Source of the DNA: Clostridia bacterium
GTDB lineage: Bacteria; Bacillota; Clostridia; Christensenellales; Aristaeellaceae
DNA length: 64,000 nucleotides
Direction: 5' to 3'
Assembly (NCBI GenBank): GCA_017431005.1
Contig: JAFRLY010000052.1
Coordinates: 24,608 to 88,607, forward strand
Shown here one piece after another: positions 8,274-15,484 of this stretch. The position numbers were made by a program, and so were the translations under genes. A model generated the notes under the pieces. It ran no database searches. It saw only the letters and a program-made list of their open reading frames with translations, and had not been told where the DNA came from. Every line of letters starts with the position of its first letter. The first letter of the stretch is position 1.

Positions 8274-9182
8274 TCAGTAATCCTCCTTCACGACAAAGAC
8301 TTTCTGGAACAGCAGCGCAATAACAGTAATCAGAATGAACATGCCGCCCGCAACTGCTGAGCCGTACCCCATGTTAAACTTCTGGAAGGACATTTTGTAC
8401 ATATATGTGGCCATCAGCTCTGTTCCGCCTGTTGGCCCGCCCTGCGTCATATTCCAGATCAGGTCGAAATACTTCAGGGATCCGATCAGGGACATTGTGC
8501 AGGCTGTCTTGAAAATCGGTCCGAGAAGTGGAATCGCAACTTTAAAGATATACTGCCGCCGGTTCGCGCCGTCGATGACGGCCGCTTCATACAGGGAAGT
8601 ATCGATGTTGGAATATCCGGCGATGAAGTATACCATGTAGAAGGGCGTATACTGCCACGCCACAACGCCGATCACCGCGTACAGCGCGTGCGGGGATTTG
8701 CCCAGCAGATCCACCATGGTCCGCTTGCCCGCAAACAGCGTGGCAATTCCGGAGATCAGGCCTCCATTGGTCGCCAGCAGATAATAGAACAGGAAGCCGA
8801 CCGCGACGGAACTCATCAGATACGGCAGGAACCAGAGGATTTTGAAAAGATTGAATTTCCTGCCGCCGGCATCCAGGAATGTTGCCAGGGCCATGCCCAG
8901 CGGAATCTGAATCAGGATGGAGCATACCATCAGGATTACGTTATGCAGGAATGCGTTCCAGAAAAGCTGGTCGTTGATCAGTGTAATCCAGTTTTCCCAT
9001 CCGACGTTGATCTTTTCAGCCGTGTAGAAGCCGTTCCATTTCAGCCGGCTGATCATGAACGTATCAATGATCGGATAGACCATGTAAACGATAAGCAGCG
9101 CGACAGCCGGAAAAAGGAAAATCGTCGCCGCGATTGCAGTGCTGCGGGCATCCCTTTTTGCCATGCCATGCAACTTAGCCAT
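8274..9182 (-). CDS. Carbohydrate ABC transporter permease, MalF/UgpA family
   Basis: This 302-residue protein has about six transmembrane segments. The first is IAATIFLFPAVALLIVYMVY after a basic N-terminus. The conserved EAA loop is YEAAVIDGANRRQYIFKVAIPLLGP. It is the MalF-type partner of the permease downstream and together they form the membrane channel of a CUT1 sugar importer. AAGGAGGAG lies about 8 bases before the ATG. It is separated from the binding-protein gene upstream by 109 bases that contain a perfect 16-bp stem-loop; the same gene order and hairpin placement recur in the other two sugar importers of this window. Substrate is not predictable from the permease. Confidence 0.92.
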   Translation of the reverse strand: MAKLHGMAKRDARSTAIAATIFLFPAVALLIVYMVYPIIDTFMISRLKWNGFYTAEKINVGWENWITLINDQLFWNAFLHNVILMVCSILIQIPLGMALATFLDAGGRKFNLFKILWFLPYLMSSVAVGFLFYYLLATNGGLISGIATLFAGKRTMVDLLGKSPHALYAVIGVVAWQYTPFYMVYFIAGYSNIDTSLYEAAVIDGANRRQYIFKVAIPLLGPIFKTACTMSLIGSLKYFDLIWNMTQGGPTGGTELMATYMYKMSFQKFNMGYGSAVAGGMFILITVIALLFQKVFVVKEDY

Positions 9183-9232
9183 TGCCTGTCTCCTCCTTCG
9201 GGGAAAAGATAGAGTCCGGTATCCATGATCAA

Positions 9233-9268
9233 GGAATACCCGCAGGATTTTTATCCTGCGGGTATTCC
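9233..9268 (-). other. Perfect 16-bp intercistronic stem-loop between binding protein and permease
   Basis: Arms 9233-9248 and 9253-9268 pair without mismatch around a TTTT/AAAA loop. There is no T-run after it on the transcribed strand, and two co-directional genes of the same importer flank it. By analogy with malE-malF type operons it probably protects the binding-protein mRNA or partly blocks read-through. Confidence 0.75.
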
Positions 9269-9291
9269 GTTAAGGTTTCTTCAGAAGAGAA

Positions 9292-10632
9292 TTACTCCTC
9301 GCGGGCAGCAGCCATCGCCGCATCCTGAGCCTGGCCCACTTCTTCGGGGGTCTTTGTCAGGCCGAACAGTTCGCCCATCATGTCCTTATGGACTTCTGTC
9401 ACGGACGCCGGCAGATACTGGTCGTACCACAGCTGGACGTTGGAGGCGCTGAAGAACACGTCGATAACAACCTTGTTGTTCGGATCTTCAACATTTTCGT
9501 AACCCTTGATGGAGGGGGTGTTTCCGCCTTCAACCTGGATCGCGTTGTAGGTCTCGTCGTTATAGTACTGGGTGGCCAGCACATAGCAGGCCTTCAGCTT
9601 TTCTTCGTCAACCTGGGTGTGATCAGCATCCAGCCAGCAGTTGAAGGAGAAGCCGTTGCCGATGGCGGTACCGATTTCAACGTTCTGGGGAACGCCGGCA
9701 GCCTGAGCTTCCTCGTCAACCGGGAAGCGGAAGACGCCCAGATTGTCATTGTAGAACTCCAGGTCGTCGTTCTTGATGCCGGAAACCTGCCAGGAACCGT
9801 GCAGCATCATCGCGCACACACCCTGGATCAGCAGAGCGCGGTCATCGTTGTTGTCGGGAGCCATGGAGTTGAAGCCTTCGTTGAAGTAGCCCTTCTTGAC
9901 CCAGTCCTGAATCTTCTCGCCGGCATAGATGAAGGCCGGGGAGGTGAAGGAGCCTGTTCCGTCATAGGCAGCGTCGAACTCGGCGTTGCCGGAATGACGG
10001 GCTACCAGATACATGTAGTACATGGAACCGGTCCACCGGGGCAGGTTCGCCAGGGAGAAGGGGATATAGTTGTTCTCGAGCAGCTTGTCGCAGGCGGCTT
10101 CCAGCTCGGTGATCGTGGTGGGAACCTCAATGCCGAGTTCTTCGAAGATCTGCTTGTTGTAGAAGATGTCGCAGCCGGACAGACCGCCGAACGGGATCGC
10201 CAGGATCTTGCCGTCGAAGGTGGACTGCGCCACAGCGGCGTCGATGAAATCCGGATGGTCGTAGGTGTTGAACAGCTCGGTGATGTCATTCACGCAGCCG
10301 GACTTGTAATATTCGGCCATGGGACCGCCGCCCCAGTGAATGTACATGTCGGGCTGGCCTTCCTTCGCGGAGAAGCCGATCTGCAGATCCTGCTTGTAGG
10401 TATCGTTCTGCTTATGGACCTGATCCACAGTGATGTTCGGATAATCGGCCATGAAGCGGGCAACCGCGTCTTCCTGCGCCTTCTTGCCGACGCCTTCAGT
10501 GGCGATGTCCCACAGCAGAATCGTCATGGGTTCCTTGGTCAGCTCGGGGATGTTCTTCTCGCCTTCCGCCAGCGCGGACACAGCGGTCAGAACCATCAGA
10601 ACCGCCAGAACCAGTGCCAGTAACTTTTTCAT
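9292..10632 (-). CDS. Extracellular sugar-binding protein of ABC importer (CUT1)
   Basis: This is a 446-residue solute-binding protein with a typical signal peptide (MKKLLALVLAVLMVLTAVSA, then LAE). Type-2 binding-protein features include KEPMTILLWDIATEG, the periodic hydrophobic strands, and SLANLPRWTGSMYYMYLVARHSG. An upstream in-frame start (10680) is possible, but the ATG at 10632 has GGGAGGAAC at correct spacing and begins the signal peptide, so it is preferred. No lipobox cysteine is visible. It would deliver a sugar or oligosaccharide to the two downstream permeases. It is the first gene of its operon and is driven by a strong promoter that contains an AraR-like box, so induction by arabinose or an arabino-oligosaccharide is inferred. 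Confidence 0.9.
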   Translation of the reverse strand: MKKLLALVLAVLMVLTAVSALAEGEKNIPELTKEPMTILLWDIATEGVGKKAQEDAVARFMADYPNITVDQVHKQNDTYKQDLQIGFSAKEGQPDMYIHWGGGPMAEYYKSGCVNDITELFNTYDHPDFIDAAVAQSTFDGKILAIPFGGLSGCDIFYNKQIFEELGIEVPTTITELEAACDKLLENNYIPFSLANLPRWTGSMYYMYLVARHSGNAEFDAAYDGTGSFTSPAFIYAGEKIQDWVKKGYFNEGFNSMAPDNNDDRALLIQGVCAMMLHGSWQVSGIKNDDLEFYNDNLGVFRFPVDEEAQAAGVPQNVEIGTAIGNGFSFNCWLDADHTQVDEEKLKACYVLATQYYNDETYNAIQVEGGNTPSIKGYENVEDPNNKVVIDVFFSASNVQLWYDQYLPASVTEVHKDMMGELFGLTKTPEEVGQAQDAAMAAAREE

Positions 10633-10691
10633 ACGTGTTCCTCCCATTCTTTTTTTGTTGACGGAAATGCGTTCCGTCATCGTCTGTCCGG

Positions 10692-10720
10692 ATCATACTA
10701 CTTGTACGTACAAAAGTCAA
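10692..10720 (-). promoter_or_regulatory. Strong promoter of the sugar importer/GH3 operon
   Basis: Minus strand TTGACT (10720-10715), 17-base spacer, TATGAT (10697-10692), about 55 bases before the binding-protein ATG. The spacer contains a perfect palindrome, listed separately. Confidence 0.8.
10702..10713. promoter_or_regulatory. AraR-like operator TTGTACGTACAA inside the promoter spacer
   Basis: This perfect 12-bp palindrome lies between -35 and -10. It matches the core of the Bacillus AraR operator (ATTTGTACGTACAAAT as I recall it). Bound repressor would directly block RNA polymerase. No araR gene lies in the window. Confidence 0.65.
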
Positions 10721-10796
10721 GCCTTTTTTGATCCTTTTTGGAGATAATATGACCGGTTTTCACACGTCACGAAAAGATGACCCCTTTCATCCTTCC

Positions 10797-11648
10797 CTAG
10801 CCTTTGATTCCTCCGGCTGTCATACCTGCAATGAAATGCCGCTGGAACAGGGCAAAAAGAATCACAATCGGGATGACTGAGAACACAGCGCCTACGATCA
10901 GAATATCGTAATAATTTTTGTATGGGCTGAGCAGCGTTTCCAGGAAAACCGAAAGCGTCCTGTTCTCCTGTGAGAGCAGCAGCACCGGCAGAACGAAAGA
11001 GTTCCAGCTGTTCATCCCCACGAATATGCCCATGGCGGCAAACGAAGGCTGCATCAGCGGCAGAATGATCCGGAAAAAGATTCCGTATTCCGTACACCCG
11101 TCCACCCGTGCGGCATCCAGATAGTCCTTCGGCAGTCCGATCAGGTACTGCCGGAAGAAAAACACAGGCAAAGGCGCTGTCAGCTGCGGCAGAATCACCG
11201 CCCACATTGAGCCGTACAGCCCGATTTTCTGCATTTCAAGGAAAAGCGGCAGCATCAGGATTTCCACAGCTGTTGTCATCATCAGAAGCACAAGGCCGAA
11301 CAGCAGGGTTTTCCCGCGGAAATCGTACATCGCGAAGCCATAGGCCACAAAGGAGCTGAAAAAAAGCGTCAGCACTGTCTGCAGGAAAGTGTATTTCAGG
11401 CTGTTGAAGAAATACAGAAAATAGTTCTGGTTTTCCCCGAAGAACAGCATATGGTAGTTGTCCAGGTTCATCCTTGAAAAATCCAGGTTCAGCCCGAGGC
11501 CGTAGCTCATAATTTCGTTTCCCGGGCGGAAGGATGCCAGGAAAATGCAGATGAAGGGCAGCAGGGTGACGGCTGTGATCACAGTGAACAGCAGAAGCAT
11601 GGCTGCGCCGGCCCCGGAGAATTTTCTGTTTTTCCTTACTGTGTCCAT
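10797..11648 (-). CDS. Carbohydrate ABC transporter permease, MalG family
   Basis: The 283-residue protein has an N-terminal segment MLLLFTVITAVTLLPFICIFLASF and five further hydrophobic segments. The EAA loop is LDAARVDGCTEYGIFFRIILPLMQP (the usual E-A-A is D-A-A here). It is the second permease of a CUT1 sugar importer whose other subunits lie directly upstream (4-base gap to the MalF-type gene, then the binding protein). The stop codon lies about 77 bases before the next operon's promoter, with no clear terminator between, so some read-through into the downstream importer is possible. No ATPase is encoded nearby. Substrate unknown. Confidence 0.9.
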   Translation of the reverse strand: MDTVRKNRKFSGAGAAMLLLFTVITAVTLLPFICIFLASFRPGNEIMSYGLGLNLDFSRMNLDNYHMLFFGENQNYFLYFFNSLKYTFLQTVLTLFFSSFVAYGFAMYDFRGKTLLFGLVLLMMTTAVEILMLPLFLEMQKIGLYGSMWAVILPQLTAPLPVFFFRQYLIGLPKDYLDAARVDGCTEYGIFFRIILPLMQPSFAAMGIFVGMNSWNSFVLPVLLLSQENRTLSVFLETLLSPYKNYYDILIVGAVFSVIPIVILFALFQRHFIAGMTAGGIKG

Positions 11649-11652
11649 CCCG

Positions 11653-12546
11653 TCACTCCTTCCTGAAGAATCCGGTCAGAATGAGCTGAATAAGGTTGAC
11701 CGCCAGTGTCAGAACCAGCAGGAAGATGCCGATCGCGCTGCCCAGGCCGTAGTTCATTTTCCGGATGCCGACACGGTACAGGTAGCCGACGATCGTCAGC
11801 GCCTGGTTCCCCACCTCCGTATTTGCGAACAGCATCCGGGACTCGACGAACATCGCCAGTCCGCCGTAAATGCTGATGGTCAGCACATAGATTGTCGTCG
11901 GACGGACCAGCGGGACGGATATGTGGCGGAACCGCTGCCACGCGCCGGCGCCGTCAAGCTCCGCCGACTCATACAGGTCCTCCGGAATGCTTTGCAGCGC
12001 CGACAGATAGTACATCGTGTTCACGCCCATCCATCGCCAGCAGCACAGAATGACCAGTGCGAACATGGTGGTCCATCTGACCGGACCTCCCAGCCATTTG
12101 ACCGGCTCCGCGCCGAAGGCCGCCAGCAGGCTGTTCATCAGTGCGCCGGGTCTTTCGCCGAAAATCAGGCGGAAGGTGATGCCGGCAACGACTACACAGA
12201 CCAGCGCCGGAAGAAAAAGCATGGAACGGAAAAACCCCTTGGCGGGCATCTTTTTGGAATTCAGCATGACCGCCAGAACCATGGGCACGGGGATCAGAAT
12301 CACGCAGGTGCACACCATATAGACCGCGCTGTTTTTCAGAGCCGTAAGAAATGAATTGTTCCACATCTTGCGGTAGTTATCTATGCCGATAAAGCTGGTC
12401 TGCCCGGGTACAACCCGCTGAAAGCTCATGATGATTGTGGAAGCGATCGGATACAGGAAAAAAACCAGAAATACAATCACAAAGGGCGCAATAAACACAT
12501 ACGGCGCCAGCCTTTGGGAGTACAGCAATGATTTCAGTCGCCTCAT
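11653..12546 (-). CDS. Carbohydrate ABC transporter permease, MalF family
   Basis: This 297-residue membrane protein opens with a short basic cytoplasmic region and the segment YVFIAPFVIVFLVFFLYPIA. The EAA loop is YESAELDGAGAWQRFRHISVPLVRP. Six membrane segments are apparent. It forms the channel with the MalG-type permease encoded 4 bases downstream. AAGGAG stands about 9 bases before the ATG. The 152 bases separating it from the binding-protein gene carry a stem-loop with 8-bp outer arms and an inner CCGGAATCCGG. Its close match in layout to the neighbouring importer points to the same regulatory style. Substrate unknown. Confidence 0.9.
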   Translation of the reverse strand: MRRLKSLLYSQRLAPYVFIAPFVIVFLVFFLYPIASTIIMSFQRVVPGQTSFIGIDNYRKMWNNSFLTALKNSAVYMVCTCVILIPVPMVLAVMLNSKKMPAKGFFRSMLFLPALVCVVVAGITFRLIFGERPGALMNSLLAAFGAEPVKWLGGPVRWTTMFALVILCCWRWMGVNTMYYLSALQSIPEDLYESAELDGAGAWQRFRHISVPLVRPTTIYVLTISIYGGLAMFVESRMLFANTEVGNQALTIVGYLYRVGIRKMNYGLGSAIGIFLLVLTLAVNLIQLILTGFFRKE

Positions 12547-12621
12547 GAAGCCCTGCTCCTTATCTTCTGCCGTATTCTGCCGGATCAGACAGCATACCCT
12601 TTATGCATGAAAACAACGTAA

Positions 12622-12663
12622 GGGGAAAGAAAAGCACCGGATTCCGGATACTTTCCTTTCCCC
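12622..12663 (-). other. Intercistronic stem-loop between binding protein and permease
   Basis: Outer arms GGGGAAAG (12622-12629) and CTTTCCCC (12656-12663) enclose an inner imperfect CCGGATTCCGG repeat. The position is the same as the hairpins at 9233 and 36655 in the other importers. Confidence 0.6.
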
Positions 12664-12698
12664 GCGGAATCAGAGTCCCCTGTGCCGTCACAGATAAA

Positions 12699-13982
12699 TC
12701 AGAAGGCTTCCGCCTCAGCGTCAGCCTGCGCGGCGCTCAGGATATCCTCAATGCTCTCATCGGTTTCATAAACCTTCTGGAGCACCACGCTCTTCATCGT
12801 GTCCAGAACCGTGGGCAGCATCTCATTGTTGTTCACGGCGACGATCTCATCCTTGATCTGGAGCAGGGTGTCAAACGGATTGCTGGCATAGTACTTGACG
12901 AACCGGTTCTCCGGATCATGCGTAATATCTTCCATTGCCCAGATCTCTGTGCGGATCGGATCGAAGCCAAGCGTCTGCCAGAGCTTGATGCCGCCTTCCT
13001 TGGAGAGCTTGCAGAAGCCCAGGAACGCTTTGGTCAGCTCCGGATCGTCCGCCTGATTGGTCACGGCGGTACCGGTGCCGCCCTGGCCGACCGAGCGCTT
13101 TTCACCGGCTTCCCAGACAGGAAGCGGAGCGGAAACGATCTTGCCCGCCAGGTCAGGCATATAGTCGGTGAAGCGGTCAATGTACCAGAACGGCATGACG
13201 ATCGAAGCAATGCTGCCCTCATTCATCATGGCGTAGAATTCCGGAGCATGATGATAGGTGCCCGGAGCAACGACAGCCAGGCCTTCCTTGACCATTTTGC
13301 GGTTGTACTCGAGAACCTTCGCCATCTCAGGCGTGTTAATGGTGGCGTTTCCTTCAGCGTCGGTCATATCGCCGCCCAGCTCAGCCAGCTGCGGCCACAT
13401 ATGCCAGATGTCGGAGGATTCCACGGACATCCAGTATTTTTCAGGATTGGCAGCCTTGAAGGTCTTGGCGGCCTCGTAATACTGATCCCAGGTCTGAATG
13501 GAGGTATAGTCGATCCCTGCGGATTCGCAAAGCTCTTTGTTATAGTAGATGACAGCTGCGCCGACATGGAAGCAGATGCCGTAGTAATTGCCATCCTTGG
13601 AATAGATGTCCACGCGGGCCTTGACGATGTTGTCCAGCTCCGGTTCAACAATATCATTCAGGGGAAGCAGCTGAATATCGCCCTTCATGAAATTGGCGAA
13701 CTTGCCGAACTCGATGTCGACCAGGTCAGGAGCTCCTGTCCCGGCCATCAGCGCGTTGCCCAGATTTTCGTGCATTTCCTCAAAGGGGAAGGGTGTCGAT
13801 TTGAGCTTGATCTGGCGGTCAGGATTCTGGGCGTTCCATTCCTCAGCCATTGCTTCATAGAACGCTATGTGGAGATCCTGGAAGGTCCAGAACTCAATTT
13901 CGGTCGGTTCCGCATCCGCGAACGCAGCACCGCAGCCGATGACCAGGGTCATGGCCAGTAAGAGAGCTAATACCTTTTTCAT
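12699..13982 (-). CDS. Extracellular sugar-binding protein of ABC importer
   Basis: The 427-residue solute-binding protein has a signal peptide that starts MKKVLALLLAMTLVIGCGAA. The stretch LVIGC could be a lipobox with Cys17, while AFADAEP could instead be a signal peptidase I site. The mature part shows the family pattern EIEFWTFQDLHIAFYEAMAEEW at the start and ALMAGTGAPDLVDIEFGKFANF around residues 80-100, which is characteristic of CUT1 sugar-binding proteins. GGGAGGAG precedes the ATG at about 6 bases. It leads an operon with the two permeases downstream. The ligand is unknown; no glycosidase is attached to this operon, unlike the neighbouring one. Confidence 0.9.
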   Translation of the reverse strand: MKKVLALLLAMTLVIGCGAAFADAEPTEIEFWTFQDLHIAFYEAMAEEWNAQNPDRQIKLKSTPFPFEEMHENLGNALMAGTGAPDLVDIEFGKFANFMKGDIQLLPLNDIVEPELDNIVKARVDIYSKDGNYYGICFHVGAAVIYYNKELCESAGIDYTSIQTWDQYYEAAKTFKAANPEKYWMSVESSDIWHMWPQLAELGGDMTDAEGNATINTPEMAKVLEYNRKMVKEGLAVVAPGTYHHAPEFYAMMNEGSIASIVMPFWYIDRFTDYMPDLAGKIVSAPLPVWEAGEKRSVGQGGTGTAVTNQADDPELTKAFLGFCKLSKEGGIKLWQTLGFDPIRTEIWAMEDITHDPENRFVKYYASNPFDTLLQIKDEIVAVNNNEMLPTVLDTMKSVVLQKVYETDESIEDILSAAQADAEAEAF

Positions 13983-14327
13983 GTTTTCTCCTCCCGTTCT
14001 TAATGATGTTTTTATTCACTTCGGAAAGAGACCCGTCTGTCTCATTCCGGGCAAACCAGACTGAACTGTATGGGATGAAACACTTTTTTCCGGCAGTTCG
14101 TTCATTTTCATTATTCAGCTTTTATCTGCAAGCAGAATATAGCACACATGCTTCGCAAAATGCAATACACTCTTATATGGTTATTTGTAATTTTATGGTT
14201 GTTTTTGATATCTTTTAATGTCTTTTTGACACAGACTCGGCCTGCGTTCACGGCGTCTGTCTTGCCATTCAGCCGTCTTCGGGTATAATAGAAGACTGTA
14301 TAAGCTCTGCAGAAAGGAGAATTCACT
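13983..14327. other. Divergent regulatory region between a sugar importer and a secreted-protein gene
   Basis: The region of 345 bases is AT-richer than its surroundings. It holds a plus-strand promoter for the gene at 14328 and a weaker minus-strand promoter for the binding protein. The minus promoter is TTGCAT (14165-14160), 18-base spacer, TATATT (14141-14136), which leaves a leader of about 150 bases. I see no convincing operator palindrome or RNA gene. Confidence 0.5.
14262..14289 (+). promoter_or_regulatory. Promoter of the secreted hypothetical protein gene
   Basis: TTGCCA (14262-14267), 16-base spacer, perfect TATAAT (14284-14289), about 40 bases before the ATG at 14328. Confidence 0.65.
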
Positions 14328-15143
14328 GTGAAAAAGATTATTTCAGTATTGATGATATCACTGCTCTTTCTGGCGCTGATCCCATTCTCCGCCATGGCGG
14401 AAACCCGCGAGGGAGTCATTGCCCTGGAAGGCATGGAGGAAACCATTGAGGAAACACTGTTTGACAGTCCGCTGGGTTTTTCATTCTGGTACGCAAATGA
14501 CAGGCTTGAAGCTTATCCCGGCGAGACTGAGGGAATCGAAGGCGTGACAGTCGCGAATCCGGATTCTGATGACTGCATGGTGCTGTCCGTGATTACTCCG
14601 GAGGAAGCCGCGGAATATGCCGCGGATTACGGTAAAAACCTGCCGGAGGAATCTGCCGCACCTGCACAGACGGATCTGTATCTGGAGCTTGAGGACGGAC
14701 AGTATTCCTTCTGTACGCTGATCGGGGGAAACGGAAAATACCTCCGTGCGGTCGGATGGTACAGTCAGGAGGCTGCTGAGGGAACCGCTAAATTTTTCCG
14801 GCGGGTGCTGGACAATGTCATGCTGGCTGATCCCGGCAGTTTTCCTGGCCGGTATGCCAACGGCAGCTATGATGAGGTCGTGATCGGAAAGCAGGAGGAC
14901 ACCTGGACCATGGCTGTCTCACTTTACCGGCTTGCTTCCCTGGATGAAGGGACCGTTTCATTCACAGGCAGAAGCGCCGTATTTCAAACGGAGGATCCCG
15001 CCGAGAATCCGATGACCCTGTCGTTTTTTCCGAACGGAGAAGGCCGGTTCACCCTCAGGGTGGATGAGAGCACCTGGGAGTATCTGACGCCCGGAACCGT
15101 CTTTGAAGATCTGGTCAGAGTCCCCGCCGGTGAAGAGCCCTGA
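14328..15143 (+). CDS. Secreted hypothetical protein
   Basis: This is a 271-residue protein of unknown function. It begins with a clear signal peptide, MKKIISVLMISLLFLALIPF, with a likely signal peptidase I site after SAMA. The mature chain is acidic and shows two loosely similar halves rich in beta structure (near GFSFWYANDRLEAYPGETEG and ITSFTGRSAVFQTEDPAENP-like spacing); no catalytic motif is visible. It resembles small secreted proteins of gut Clostridia but I cannot name a family. It is monocistronic, with its own TATAAT promoter and GAAAGGAG ribosome binding site, and it is followed by the glycine riboswitch leader. A signal or adhesion role would be a guess. Confidence 0.75.
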   Translation: MKKIISVLMISLLFLALIPFSAMAETREGVIALEGMEETIEETLFDSPLGFSFWYANDRLEAYPGETEGIEGVTVANPDSDDCMVLSVITPEEAAEYAADYGKNLPEESAAPAQTDLYLELEDGQYSFCTLIGGNGKYLRAVGWYSQEAAEGTAKFFRRVLDNVMLADPGSFPGRYANGSYDEVVIGKQEDTWTMAVSLYRLASLDEGTVSFTGRSAVFQTEDPAENPMTLSFFPNGEGRFTLRVDESTWEYLTPGTVFEDLVRVPAGEEP

Positions 15144-15185
15144 AAAAACGCGGCAGAAAAAACAGGAACAGAACAGGATTACGCA

Positions 15186-15214
15186 TTGATTGCAGGGCGG
15201 TTAGCCTGTAGAAT
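15186..15214 (+). promoter_or_regulatory. Promoter of the glycine-riboswitch leader
   Basis: TTGATT (15186-15191), 17-base spacer, TAGAAT (15209-15214). Transcription would start near 15221, just before aptamer 1. Confidence 0.6.
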
Positions 15215-15231
15215 AGGAAAGTCAGTTGAAT

Positions 15232-15387
15232 CGCGCAGGAAACATTCCCCTTCCGGGGATGACCGAAGGAGTAATACTCTCAGGTACACAGACTGCGCGT
15301 GGATGACACTCTGGAGAATCCCGGCTTTGCCGGGTGCCGAAGGTGCAAGGCCGTATCCCGGCCAATCTCTCAGGCAAAAGGACAGAG
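15232..15387 (+). ncRNA. Tandem glycine riboswitch (two aptamers)
   Basis: Two glycine aptamers lie head to tail. Aptamer 1 spans 15232-15299 with P1 CGCGCAG/CTGCGCG, a TCCCC-TTCC-GGGGA hairpin, and the conserved CCGAAGGAGTAA and CTCAGGTA blocks. Aptamer 2 spans 15309-15387 with P1 CTCTG/CAGAG, GGAGA, GCCGAAGGTGCAA and CTCTCAGGCAAAAGGACAGAG. A 9-base linker joins them, as is usual for cooperative tandem glycine switches. A terminator hairpin follows 45 bases later and precedes an alanine/glycine symporter gene. Confidence 0.92.
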
Positions 15388-15431
15388 AAGAGCTTCCCGT
15401 TTTGCGTGGATTGCGTTGTCCGGACAGCTTG

Positions 15432-15462
15432 AGATTTCGCTTCGGCGGAATCTTATTTTTTT
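15432..15462 (+). terminator. Riboswitch-controlled intrinsic terminator
   Basis: AGATTTCGC and GCGGAATCT form a 9-bp stem (one G-U) around TTCG and run into TATTTTTTT, ending about 22 bases before the symporter ATG. GAGATT in its 5' arm (15431-15436) could pair with AATCTC (15364-15369) inside aptamer 2, a possible antiterminator. That would make it a glycine OFF switch; only 6 bp support this. Confidence 0.8.
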
Positions 15463-15484
15463 ACTGAGAAAGGATGATTCTTTC

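Noticed and set aside
15299-15484. N-terminal extension of the symporter frame
   Set aside because: It would translate aptamer 2 and the terminator; the ATG at 15485 has a ribosome binding site and the conserved N-terminus.
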